In this document: positions 1 to 7,571 of the stretch, one piece after another
Position numbering within the stretch: the stretch's first letter is position 1
Layout: the number at the start of each line of letters is the position of its first letter
Source: RPQJ01 sp031404015
GTDB taxonomy: Bacteria > Pseudomonadota > Gammaproteobacteria > Steroidobacterales > Steroidobacteraceae
Direction of reading: 5' to 3'
Assembly (NCBI GenBank): GCA_031404015.1
Contig: JANNGT010000334.1
Coordinates: forward strand, 1-17,498
DNA length: 17,498 nucleotides
Notes under the pieces: model-generated
Databases searched by the model: none
What the model was told of the DNA's origin: nothing
What the model saw: the letters and a program-made list of their open reading frames with translations, nothing else
Made by a program: the position numbers and the translations under genes

Positions 1-384
1 CCCGCCGGTGTGATGGGCGAAATAGTAGGCCTGGAATATGCCGTGATGCTGCACGATCCACCAGGTTCGCTCGGACACATACGGCCGCAGGATGGCGGCC
101 GCAAACTCGGCGTGATTCTGTGGGGCCAGCGCGTCGCCCAGATCGTGCAGCAAGGCTGCGACCACCAGTTCTTCCTCCGCCTTGTCACGCCACGCCCGCG
201 TTGCCGTCTGCAGCGCGTGCTGCTGGCGGTCGATCGCATACCCAGCGAACGTGGTGACCTGTACACGGAAATAGTCGAGCACCCGGTCGGCGACCGCCCG
301 CGAGTAGTCATCATCGAGCCGCTGCAGGTACTCGAAATCCTCCCGGGTGCCATCTTCCATGCGGGTAAAGCGCACGGGTGTCAT
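1..384 (-). CDS. HD-domain protein, possible diiron oxygenase or phosphohydrolase (N-terminal part)
   Basis: The gene runs off the left edge; the first 128 residues are present. The HD motif is LLHDLGD (H80, D81). H56 (in QQHALQTA), H91 (in PQNHAEF) and H113/H114 (in IVQHHGIFQ) add metal-ligand positions beyond the plain HD pair. That H...HD...H...H pattern is known from PhnZ/MIOX-type HD-fold mixed-valent diiron oxygenases. The last ligand, an Asp, would lie off the window. The residues equivalent to PhnZ Tyr24 and Glu27 appear to be Phe46 and Tyr49, so the substrate probably differs. I prefer the ATG at 384 because AGGA lies 8 nt upstream; an in-frame ATG at 393 lacks a usable ribosome site. 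A terminator-like hairpin separates it from the operon upstream, so co-transcription is uncertain. Family assignment is firm; oxygenase versus hydrolase is inference. Confidence 0.8.
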   Translation of the reverse strand, partial: MTPVRFTRMEDGTREDFEYLQRLDDDYSRAVADRVLDYFRVQVTTFAGYAIDRQQHALQTATRAWRDKAEEELVVAALLHDLGDALAPQNHAEFAAAILRPYVSERTWWIVQHHGIFQAYYFAHHTGG

Positions 385-414
385 TGCCGCCATCCTGCGC
401 GTTTTTTCACGGCC

Positions 415-443
415 AAAATATAGCATGCGGGCGTGCGCATGCT
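415..443 (-). terminator. Candidate intrinsic terminator after the GcvT-like gene
   Basis: An 8-bp perfect stem (AGCATGCG at 422-429, CGCATGCT at 436-443) encloses a 6-nt loop. Read on the minus strand it is followed by ATATTTT. It sits 17 bp past the stop of the GcvT-like gene and before the HD-domain gene. The T tract is short and interrupted, so termination may be partial. Confidence 0.5.
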
Positions 444-459
444 CGACGCGGAGCCCGGC

Positions 460-1668
460 TCAAACGTCGGCCGGCGGTGTGGCGCGACGTCGGTCCGGTG
501 CGAAGAAGGGGCGGTCGACGACACGCGCACGGCACATCCGGCGTTCCCACACCAGCTCACGGTTCAGGTAGATCTCGGCCCAGACGACGCTGCCAACGTC
601 GATGTGCGGGGCATCGACCATGGCGAGCGCCAGGTTGCGCTTGCAGGTCGGCGACCACATCGCAGAGGACACGCTGCCGACCTCCTTGCGCCCGGCACGG
701 TCCGCGTAGAGCAGCGCGTTGACGGCCGGCTTGTTGCCATCGATGTCCAGTCCGACCAGTTGCCGGTGCGGACCACGCCGCTGCTCCTCGAGCAGGGCCC
801 GCCGGCCGGTGAAGTGACCCTTGCCGAAGTCGACCAGCCAGCCGAGCCCGAGTTCGAACGGCGAGCGCGAACTGCCGAACCGCAGTGTCCGCTCGGCCGA
901 GAGGAAGTCGACGTTGGGTGCGAGGAAGCCCGCCTCGATCCGGGCGAGATTCAGTGCGCGGGAACCGATCGGGCGGATGCCGCGCGACTGGCCGCGCGTC
1001 ATCAGCGTGTCCCACAGGCGCAGTGCATCCCCGGGCGCGACCCACAGCTCGTAGCCGAGATCGCCGGTGAACCCCGTGCGTGAAACAGTTACGTGCAGCT
1101 GATCGGCCACGAACTCGCCGACCTCGAAGGGCTTCAGCTGCTCGACGCCGACGAGACCGAGTTGCTTCAGGATTGCGCACGAAGTCGGGCCCTGCAGCGC
1201 CAGTGCGGCGATCTGCTCGGTGACTTCGGTAACCGTGACCTCGAAGCCGCGCGCCGAATCGAGCAGCCAGTCGATCTGTCGCTCGGCGGTGCACAGCCGG
1301 TATTCGCTCTCGCCCAGCCGGAAGATCGTGCCGTCGTCGATCACGTGACCTTGATCATCGCACCAGACGCAATAGCAGACGCGGTTCAACTTGAGCCTGG
1401 CGACGTCGCGGGTGACCAGGCGATTGAGGTAACGCGCGGCGTCCCGGCCGGCCACGCGGTACTTCACCATCGGCGTCAGGTCGTACAGCGTCGCGGCATT
1501 GCGGATGGCGAAGTATTCCTGTTCGACCGTCGTGAAGACGTCGACGGTCGTGTAGCCGCTCCACGGTACGAAGCTGTCGAGCTGGCTGAGGGCACGCGCG
1601 CGCGGATGGAACGGCGTCGGCAGCAGCGGCTGCAGGTAGTGCGGCGGGCGCTGGGATTCGTCGTGCAT
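460..1668 (-). CDS. GcvT/DmdA-like aminomethyltransferase family protein (folate-dependent)
   Basis: A 402-residue protein of the glycine-cleavage T-protein fold, which usually transfers a one-carbon or methyl unit from an amine or sulfonium compound to tetrahydrofolate. Visible family features are VIDDGTIFRL (the DD region holding the folate-contacting Asp), the ALQGP motif, RTGFTGDLGYELW and the C-terminal barrel region GKGHFTGRRALL. Length is slightly above that of a standard GcvT. No gcvH or gcvP is nearby, and the neighbours are FAD oxidoreductases, an aminotransferase and a Rieske oxygenase. It is therefore more likely a dedicated demethylase or C1-transfer enzyme than part of the glycine cleavage system. 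I chose the ATG at 1668 because it starts 1 nt after the stop of the upstream oxidoreductase; the frame stays open to 1704 but that would overlap the neighbour. The substrate cannot be read from sequence. Confidence 0.85.
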   Translation of the reverse strand: MHDESQRPPHYLQPLLPTPFHPRARALSQLDSFVPWSGYTTVDVFTTVEQEYFAIRNAATLYDLTPMVKYRVAGRDAARYLNRLVTRDVARLKLNRVCYCVWCDDQGHVIDDGTIFRLGESEYRLCTAERQIDWLLDSARGFEVTVTEVTEQIAALALQGPTSCAILKQLGLVGVEQLKPFEVGEFVADQLHVTVSRTGFTGDLGYELWVAPGDALRLWDTLMTRGQSRGIRPIGSRALNLARIEAGFLAPNVDFLSAERTLRFGSSRSPFELGLGWLVDFGKGHFTGRRALLEEQRRGPHRQLVGLDIDGNKPAVNALLYADRAGRKEVGSVSSAMWSPTCKRNLALAMVDAPHIDVGSVVWAEIYLNRELVWERRMCRARVVDRPFFAPDRRRATPPADV

Positions 1669-1669
1669 G

Positions 1670-3250
1670 TCAGGACGCCTTGGCCAGGACGTGTCGTGCG
1701 GCATTGCGGCCGGCCGTGCCCATTACGCCGCCGCCCGGATGCGAGCCCGCGCCACACAGGTAGAGACCCGGCAGCGGCGTGCGGTACTGCGCCGCTCCCG
1801 GCACCGGACGCAGCATGAAGAACTGGTCGAACGCGAGTTCCGCATGGTGCCAATGCCCCCCGGTGATCCGGAACTTCCGCTCGATGTCGAGAGGCGTCAG
1901 CAGCTCGCATGCACGCACCTGGCTGCGCAGACCCGGCGCGTAGCGTTCGAGTACCTCGATGACCTGGTCGGCCATGCGTTCGCGCCCGGCTTCCCACCCG
2001 TCGTGCAGCGCGTACGGCGCGTACTGCACGATGGCCGAGATCACGTGTCCTCCGGCTGGGGCAAGCGCGGGATCGCGCACGGTCGGCACGGTGATTTCGA
2101 TGGCCGGTGCAGCCGAATACTCGCCGTACTTGCTGTGATTGAAGGCGCGCTCGATGTAGTCCAGCGACGGCGCCACCAGCAGGCGGCCGCCGAGCGCCGC
2201 TGCATCCTGGCCGGTGAACTTCGGCGCCGAGTCGAGCGCCAGGTGCAGCTTGGCCGTGAGGCCGTTGGTGCGCAGGTGGCTCACCTTGCGCACGAAGCCC
2301 GTGTCGAGGTGCTCCGCACCGAGCAACTGCAGCAGCGTCGTCTTTGGGTCGGCACTGGAAATCACTGCCTGCCCCGCGACGCGCTCGCCGGATTCGAGCA
2401 GCACGCCGCAGGCGCTGTCGTTCTCGACCAGCACACGAGCCACCGCGGCGTCAGTGCGGATCGTGGCGCCAGCAGCGGCGGCGGCTCGCGCCAACGCGTC
2501 ACACACCGCACCCATGCCGCCGAGTGGCTGCGACAGCGCCCGCGGACCGGCACCGCTTTGCGCCGCCAGTCGGTAGAGTAACGTCAATACGGTTCCCGGC
2601 GAGCGCGGACCGAAGTTCGTGCCGAGGACCGCGTCGAGGCCCAGCGCCCCCTGCAACAGCGGCGACTCGAACTGCTCCTGCAGCAGGTCGTAAACATTCA
2701 TCGCGCCGATGCGTAGCAGCTCGCGCATGTCGCGCCGACCGAGGCGCCGCACCCGCCAACCGAGGCCCAGCAACGCCGCGCGGTCTGACCATTCGGTGGT
2801 GCCGAGTCGGGGCGGCTCCTGCTCGAGGATGGAACCGAGCAGCCGCGCGAAGCGATCAAGGCGCTCGATGAATCGCGGGTAGGCGTCCGCATCGCGCGGC
2901 GACAAGCGCGCCGAACCGGACAACCCTGTCGGACCGAACAGGATCGAATCGCCGTCCGGTGACAGCGCAGACGTCGGCATCTGCGTGGTTGCGAAGCGCA
3001 GGCCGTGGGCTTCAAGGGCCAGTTCGTCGATCAGCTGCGCGGACATCTGGTGCAGGATGTGCGCGCAGGCCGAGACCCGGTAGTCCGGGGCAAATTCGTG
3101 CGTGACGGCGGCGCCGCCCACCTGTGCGGCCGCCTCGAGCACCAGCACCGAGCGCCCCGCGCGGGCCAGGTACGCAGCGCAGACCAGGCCGTTGTGACCG
3201 CCGCCGATGACGATGCAGTCGTAGCTGGTCGCAGGTTGCACGGCGCTCAC
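1670..3250 (-). CDS. FAD-dependent oxidoreductase, PYROXD2/phytoene-desaturase-like (second copy)
   Basis: A 526-residue flavoprotein. The N-terminal Rossmann motif IVIGGGHNGL (residues 13-22) is followed by Glu39 at the end of the second strand, the usual ribose contact. The C-terminal signature LYLCGAGSHPGGGVMG closes the FAD site and is typical of PYROXD2/CrtI-like amine oxidase-fold proteins. These oxidise or desaturate C-C or C-N bonds; the substrate is unknown. The start is GTG at 3250, whose last two bases are part of the TGA stop of the preceding paralogue (GTGA overlap), which suggests translational coupling. No signal peptide is seen, so it is probably cytoplasmic. It resembles the adjacent gene along its full length, so the pair arose by duplication and may work as a heterodimer or on successive steps (inference). 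Confidence 0.88.
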   Translation of the reverse strand: MSAVQPATSYDCIVIGGGHNGLVCAAYLARAGRSVLVLEAAAQVGGAAVTHEFAPDYRVSACAHILHQMSAQLIDELALEAHGLRFATTQMPTSALSPDGDSILFGPTGLSGSARLSPRDADAYPRFIERLDRFARLLGSILEQEPPRLGTTEWSDRAALLGLGWRVRRLGRRDMRELLRIGAMNVYDLLQEQFESPLLQGALGLDAVLGTNFGPRSPGTVLTLLYRLAAQSGAGPRALSQPLGGMGAVCDALARAAAAAGATIRTDAAVARVLVENDSACGVLLESGERVAGQAVISSADPKTTLLQLLGAEHLDTGFVRKVSHLRTNGLTAKLHLALDSAPKFTGQDAAALGGRLLVAPSLDYIERAFNHSKYGEYSAAPAIEITVPTVRDPALAPAGGHVISAIVQYAPYALHDGWEAGRERMADQVIEVLERYAPGLRSQVRACELLTPLDIERKFRITGGHWHHAELAFDQFFMLRPVPGAAQYRTPLPGLYLCGAGSHPGGGVMGTAGRNAARHVLAKAS

Positions 3251-4848
3251 CGCGGCACCGTCCGGCCCAGGTCACGCAGCACCGCGTTCGCGGCATTCGC
3301 GCCCGGCGCGCCCATGACGCCGCCGCCCGGATGCGTGCTCGAGCCGCACAGGTACAGTCCCTGCAGGGGGGTGCGGTATTGCGCATACCCCGGGATCGGT
3401 CGGTTGAACAGCAACTGGTCCATGGTGAGTTCACCCTGGAAGATGTTACCTTCGGTCAGTCCGACTTCGCGCTCGATGTCCCACGGCGTGCGCACTTCGG
3501 CGTGCAGGATCAGGCTCTTGAAGTTGGGGCTGTGGCGCGCGATGGTGTCGATCACCGTGTCGCCGAAGGCCTGGCGCTTCTGCGCGTCCCACGGGCCGCT
3601 GGCGAGTTCGTACGGACAGTACTGCACGAACACCGACATGTATTGCTTGCCGTCAGGCGCCATGGTGGGATCGATCTGCGACGGGATCAGCATGTCGATG
3701 TAGGGCGCGCGCGACCACGTCCCCTCCTTCCAGTCGTCGTAGGCACGCTCCATCATCTCGATGGTATCGGTGACATGCAGGTCGCCGCGCGAGCACGGCG
3801 CACCGGCGGGAATCGCCGGGAACACCGGCAACCCGTCGAGCGCGATGTTGAGCTTGCCCGACGAGCCGCGGATCTTGAAGTTGCGCACCTGCTGCACGAA
3901 CTCGCCCGGCAACTCCTTTTCATCGACCGACTCGAGAAACGTGCGCTTGACGTCCATGCTTGAGAGCACCTGCGACGCGCGGATTTCCTCGCCATCGTGC
4001 AGCACGACACCCACGGCGCGCCCGTTGCGGACGAGTATCCGGTCGATCCCGGCGCCGGTCCGGATCGTCCCGCCGCTCGCCTGCAGCGAGGCCGCGAGCG
4101 CCGCGGAGACCGCGCCCATGCCGCCACGCGCAAACCCCCACGCGCCGACGGTGTCGTCGATCTCGCCCATGTAGTGGTGCAGCAGCACGTAGGCCGTGCC
4201 GGGCGAGCGCGGCCCGAGGGCCGTGCCGATGATCGAGCTGCCGGCAAAGTGCGCCTTGACGATCTCACTCTCGAAATACTCGTCGAGAAAATCGGCGGCG
4301 CTCATGGTCCAGAAGCGCAGCGTGTCGTAGATGCGCTCGGAACCAAGCCGATTGAGCCGGAACCCGAGATCGAGCAGCGATGCGATGTCGCGCGGCCGGA
4401 ACGACGTGGGGTCGGGTGGTTCGCGCAACAGCAGCGGCTTGATGAACTTGCATTGCCGCATCACGTCGCGCGAATAGCGGTCGTAGGCTTCGGCGTCGCG
4501 CGGCGAGTGCCGCGCGATTTCGCGGCGCAACGCATCGTGGTTGTCGTAGATGGCGAGATGCCCGCCATCGCTCATCATGGTGCAGCCACCGTCGTACGGG
4601 ATGATCTGCAGTCCGTACTTCGGCAGCTCCAGCGCGCGCATGATCTCCGGACGCAGCAGGCTGCAGACGTACGAGCAGTTCGAATAGGTGAAGTTTTCGT
4701 ACAACTGGCGGCTCACGGCCGCGCCGCCGACGTAGTCGTTGCGTTCCAGCACCAGCACCTTGAGACCGGCGCGCGCCAGGTAGCACGCGGCCACCAGCCC
4801 GTTGTGGCCGGCGCCGATCACGATCGCGTCGTGAGTCGTCGCGCTCAA
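3247..4848 (-). CDS. FAD-dependent oxidoreductase, PYROXD2/phytoene-desaturase-like (first copy)
   Basis: About 533 residues. The FAD motif IVIGAGHNGL (residues 9-18), Glu35 and the C-terminal LYLCGSSTHPGGGVMG mark a PYROXD2-like flavoprotein. The frame is open to 4995, but the extra 49 residues are low-complexity Arg/Gly-rich and overlap the aminotransferase, so they are a shadow. The likely start is the TTG at 4848, which gives Leu/Met-SATTHDAIVIGAG, the normal short leader before the Rossmann strand. That TTG overlaps the TGA stop of the aminotransferase (TTGA). No ATG or GTG in the right place competes. The 3' end overlaps the second copy by 4 nt. Substrate is unknown; the operon suggests an amine-derived intermediate. 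Confidence 0.87.
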   Translation of the reverse strand: MSATTHDAIVIGAGHNGLVAACYLARAGLKVLVLERNDYVGGAAVSRQLYENFTYSNCSYVCSLLRPEIMRALELPKYGLQIIPYDGGCTMMSDGGHLAIYDNHDALRREIARHSPRDAEAYDRYSRDVMRQCKFIKPLLLREPPDPTSFRPRDIASLLDLGFRLNRLGSERIYDTLRFWTMSAADFLDEYFESEIVKAHFAGSSIIGTALGPRSPGTAYVLLHHYMGEIDDTVGAWGFARGGMGAVSAALAASLQASGGTIRTGAGIDRILVRNGRAVGVVLHDGEEIRASQVLSSMDVKRTFLESVDEKELPGEFVQQVRNFKIRGSSGKLNIALDGLPVFPAIPAGAPCSRGDLHVTDTIEMMERAYDDWKEGTWSRAPYIDMLIPSQIDPTMAPDGKQYMSVFVQYCPYELASGPWDAQKRQAFGDTVIDTIARHSPNFKSLILHAEVRTPWDIEREVGLTEGNIFQGELTMDQLLFNRPIPGYAQYRTPLQGLYLCGSSTHPGGGVMGAPGANAANAVLRDLGRTVPR

Positions 4849-6173
4849 GCAGGCTGCCGGTGGCCGGCGCCGCCCGTGCGCAGGGTTTCGTCGACCGCGA
4901 TTTCGAAAGCGCGCATCGTGTCTGCCAGGCACGAGTCGTCGTGCGCCGCCGACACGAACCAGGGCTCCCGTGAGTCCGGCTCGCAGAGAATGCACTCGTC
5001 GTGCAGCACGCGCGCCATGGCGTCGTAGAACGAATAGTCGCTGCGCTTCCAGTCACGGTAGTTGCGCGGCGGCTCGTGCGCGAAATACAGCCCGCTCATC
5101 GACGAGTGGCCGACGAAACTGTGCGGAATACCCCGCGACTGCAGCACTGCACGCATGCCGTCGCGCAAGCGCGTGCCGTAGTCCGCCACACGTTCGAGCG
5201 CATCGGTTTCTTCGAGGATTTCCAGCGTTTTCTCGGCCGCCGCCAGCGCGACGGAGTGCGCGGTGTAGGTGCCGCCGTGCGCGACGCCCCGGCCGAGCTT
5301 GCGCATGATCTCCTCGCGACCCGCCAGCACCGAGATCGGATAGCCGTTGGCGATGGCCTTCGCGAACGTGCAGAGATCAGCGTGGACACCGTAGAGCTCC
5401 TGCACGCCGCCGCGGGCCACGCGAAACCCGGTCTTCACTTCGTCGATCAGCAACAGGACTCCATGCTTGTCGCAGAGGGCGCGCGCGGCGCGCAGGTACT
5501 CCGGTTCGGCGGCGATGCCCAGGCAGTTGCCCATGATCGGCTCGATCAGCAGGCAGGCGATGCGCCCGGCAGCACGCTTGAACACGTCTTCGAGCTGGTT
5601 GGCGTCGTTCGCCTGCACGAAATGGGCGAAGCTGCGCAGCCCGACGGGTACGCCTTCGCTGTAGGGATACACGGTCGGCTCGCCGACCTCGTTCCACTTG
5701 TCCATCGGCGTGAACCACATCGCGGCATCGAACAGGCCGTGGTAGCTGCCTTCGAGGATGACGTAGTCGTCCTTGCCGGTGTAGGCACGGGCCAGTCGCA
5801 GGCCGGCCATCACGGCTTCCGTGCCGGAGTTGGAGAAGCGCACGAGCTCGGCAGCCGGCACCATGCGGGCGATGCGCTCGGCGACGGCCAGTTCGCGCTC
5901 GGTCGAAAGCGCAAACACTCCGCCGACCTCCATGCCCTTGCGTGCGGCCTCGTCGACGCGGGGATCGGCGTAGCCGAGGATCGCCGGGCCGTAACCCAGG
6001 CGATAGTCGACGTACTCGTTGTCGTCGATGTCGGTCACGCGCGCGCCGCGACCGTGCTTGACGTAGATGGTCCGCTCCTCGCCCCAGAAGCGGAAGTTGG
6101 ACGCGACGCCCAGGGGCAGGCGTTTGACGGCCCGCCGGAAGTGGGCATTGCTCCGGGTCAGGTCTCGCGCCAT
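4845..6173 (-). CDS. Class III PLP-dependent aminotransferase (glutamate-1-semialdehyde aminomutase-like)
   Basis: A 442-residue PLP enzyme of fold type I, class III. It carries SNSGTEA (phosphate loop), LIDEVKTGFR (Asp pairing with the pyridine nitrogen) and TFAKAIANGYPIS, in which Lys272 should form the Schiff base. The overall look is that of the GSA aminomutase/beta-amino acid aminotransferase subfamily. Its place in a catabolic operon argues against haem synthesis, so I do not call it hemL. I chose the ATG at 6173 because GGAGGG ends 7 nt before it. An ATG at 6188 lies upstream of that ribosome site and is less likely. It is the first gene of the minus-strand operon and faces the Rieske gene across a shared promoter region. 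The amine donor or substrate is not predictable. Confidence 0.88.
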   Translation of the reverse strand: MARDLTRSNAHFRRAVKRLPLGVASNFRFWGEERTIYVKHGRGARVTDIDDNEYVDYRLGYGPAILGYADPRVDEAARKGMEVGGVFALSTERELAVAERIARMVPAAELVRFSNSGTEAVMAGLRLARAYTGKDDYVILEGSYHGLFDAAMWFTPMDKWNEVGEPTVYPYSEGVPVGLRSFAHFVQANDANQLEDVFKRAAGRIACLLIEPIMGNCLGIAAEPEYLRAARALCDKHGVLLLIDEVKTGFRVARGGVQELYGVHADLCTFAKAIANGYPISVLAGREEIMRKLGRGVAHGGTYTAHSVALAAAEKTLEILEETDALERVADYGTRLRDGMRAVLQSRGIPHSFVGHSSMSGLYFAHEPPRNYRDWKRSDYSFYDAMARVLHDECILCEPDSREPWFVSAAHDDSCLADTMRAFEIAVDETLRTGGAGHRQPA

Positions 6174-6180
6174 GTCTCGG

Positions 6181-6186
6181 CCCTCC
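6181..6186 (-). promoter_or_regulatory. Ribosome binding site deciding the aminotransferase start
   Basis: On the minus strand this reads GGAGGG, a near-perfect Shine-Dalgarno sequence 7 nt before the ATG at 6173. It lies inside the alternative longer reading from 6188, which is why the shorter start is preferred. Confidence 0.65.
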
Positions 6187-6243
6187 ATGATCGGGTAAAC
6201 CCAGGAATCGCTGCACGCACCGGAAGGGGGTCGGCAGCACTGC

Positions 6244-6257
6244 TATATGACCATATA
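6244..6257. promoter_or_regulatory. Inverted-repeat operator candidate, copy 1
   Basis: The sequence tatatgaccatata has perfect 6-bp arms (TATATG/CATATA) around a 2-bp centre. It lies in the divergent aminotransferase/Rieske promoter region, 71 bp upstream of the aminotransferase start. It overlaps a consensus -10 hexamer TATAAT (6254-6259, plus strand). The AT-rich symmetry stands out in GC-rich DNA. It is a plausible site for the nearby TetR-type regulator; that link is inference. Confidence 0.5.
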
Positions 6258-6340
6258 ATTTCTGCCTTTAGAAGCTGGACGGCCGGGGTTTACTGCGATT
6301 TCGGCTCTGGCTTGCCAGACATTCATGTCAGGGAGTAAAT

Positions 6341-6354
6341 TGCATGTCCATATA
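6341..6354. promoter_or_regulatory. Degenerate operator candidate, copy 2, overlapping a -10-like hexamer
   Basis: The sequence tgcatgtccatata matches 11 of 14 positions of the dyad at 6244-6257 and keeps the CATATA arm intact. It overlaps TATAGT (6351-6356), a good -10-like hexamer for the Rieske gene, whose ATG is at 6389. No convincing -35 is visible. Centre-to-centre distance to copy 1 is 97 bp. Confidence 0.4.
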
Positions 6355-6388
6355 GTCGGCGCGGTTTATCCGCCTCCGGAGTCGCCCC

Positions 6389-7558
6389 ATGACGACCGCT
6401 ACCGTCGACCGCAGCGATCTCCGCAGCACGGTCTCCGCGTCCGCGCGGGCGATGCCCGCCTGGATCTACAACCACCCCGAGATGACGCGGCTCGAGCTCG
6501 AACGCATCCTGTTGCCGAGCTGGCAGATGCTTTGCCACGTCAGCCAGCTGCGTCATGCCGGCGACTACGTCACGCTGGATATCGGCGCGGAATCCGTCGT
6601 CGGGCTGCGCGACCGCGACGGTGTGATTCGTGCGTTCCACAACGTCTGCCGTCATCGCGGCGCGCGACTGCTCGACGGCGACGGGAACTGTGCTGGCCCC
6701 ATCACCTGCCCGTACCACGGTTGGTCGTACCGTCATGACGGCGCGCTGCTAGGAGTGGCGGCACGCGACACCTTTCCGGGCCTCGACCGCGCCGAGCACG
6801 GCCTGCGGCCAGTGAAAGTGGAGATCGCATTTGGCTTCGTCTTCGTCGCGCTGGCCGGCGACCCGCCGCCGGTGGGCAGCACCTGGGGCACGCTCGCCGA
6901 CGACTTCGAACACTATCGCTTCCAGGACATGATCCCGCTCACGCCCATCACGAGCCAGACTTGGAACGTGGACTGGAAGATCGCGATGGACAATTACCTG
7001 GAGTCGTACCACGTGCCGATCGGCCATCCGGGGCTGTACCGCATGTTCACTCCCGATTACGACGACCAGGCTGCGGTTCCGGGCGTGGCGCGCGGCGTGA
7101 GCTGGATGCGCGAGCAGCCCTCGACCCACTGGGCCGAGCGCAGGTACCAGCAGCTCGTCGGCCATGCTGCATCGCACCTGCCCGAAGCCAACCGCCGCTG
7201 CTGGCGCTTCTACAGCATGCTGCCAAACCTCGGCATCGACGTCTTCCCCGAACAGATGGATTTCTTCCAGGTGCTGCCGGCAGGGCCCGGCAAGTGCACC
7301 ATTCGCGGCGCAATTTACGGCTTGCCGGATTCCAGTCGCGAGATGCGCGTCGTTCGTTACCTGGGCCAGAGAATCAACCAGTCCGTCAATGGCGAGGACG
7401 AATGGCTGTGCCAGCGCGTGCAGCGCGGACTGGCGTCGAGCAGTTACACGCCCGGTCCCTTGTCGGAGCTCGAGCGCTGGATGCGCGAGTTCCACGACCT
7501 GCTGCGCGCACGCATCCCGGAAACCCGGCAGGCACAGGCGCCAGCACGGTTCGCGTGA
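6389..7558 (+). CDS. Rieske-type non-haem iron oxygenase, alpha subunit (GbcA-like)
   Basis: A 389-residue oxygenase with both metal sites apparently intact. The [2Fe-2S] ligands are C87-x-H89 and C107-x2-H110 (17 residues between H89 and C107). The mononuclear iron site is in DNYLESYHVPIGH: His208 and His213, with Glu205 as the likely bridging acid. Asp337 (NGEDEWL) is the likely third ligand. The C-terminal pattern CQRVQRGL...YTPGPLSELE is typical of the glycine-betaine/stachydrine/carnitine group, which removes N-methyl or similar groups from quaternary amines. That makes a betaine-like substrate plausible but unproven. GGAG (6378-6381) sits 7 nt before the ATG. No reductase gene lies in the window, so electrons must come from a partner elsewhere. 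The gene is divergent from the aminotransferase operon and shares its promoter region. Confidence 0.93.
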   Translation: MTTATVDRSDLRSTVSASARAMPAWIYNHPEMTRLELERILLPSWQMLCHVSQLRHAGDYVTLDIGAESVVGLRDRDGVIRAFHNVCRHRGARLLDGDGNCAGPITCPYHGWSYRHDGALLGVAARDTFPGLDRAEHGLRPVKVEIAFGFVFVALAGDPPPVGSTWGTLADDFEHYRFQDMIPLTPITSQTWNVDWKIAMDNYLESYHVPIGHPGLYRMFTPDYDDQAAVPGVARGVSWMREQPSTHWAERRYQQLVGHAASHLPEANRRCWRFYSMLPNLGIDVFPEQMDFFQVLPAGPGKCTIRGAIYGLPDSSREMRVVRYLGQRINQSVNGEDEWLCQRVQRGLASSSYTPGPLSELERWMREFHDLLRARIPETRQAQAPARFA

Positions 7559-7571
7559 TACCGACTTCGGG

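Noticed and set aside
4849..4995. N-terminal extension of the first oxidoreductase to 4995
   Set aside because: The added residues are Arg/Gly-rich, overlap the aminotransferase and precede the normal Rossmann leader. The TTG at 4848 explains the gene.
5001..6338. 445-codon plus-strand frame opposite the aminotransferase (and similar ones at 3997-5028, 1667-2581 and 8094-9041)
   Set aside because: They are antisense shadows with His/Arg/Val-rich composition and no family motifs; the minus-strand genes carry clear catalytic motifs.
7559..7571. Terminator between the convergent Rieske and fusion genes
   Set aside because: Only 13 bp are available, and the small GAC/GTC stem nearby is too weak to support a call.
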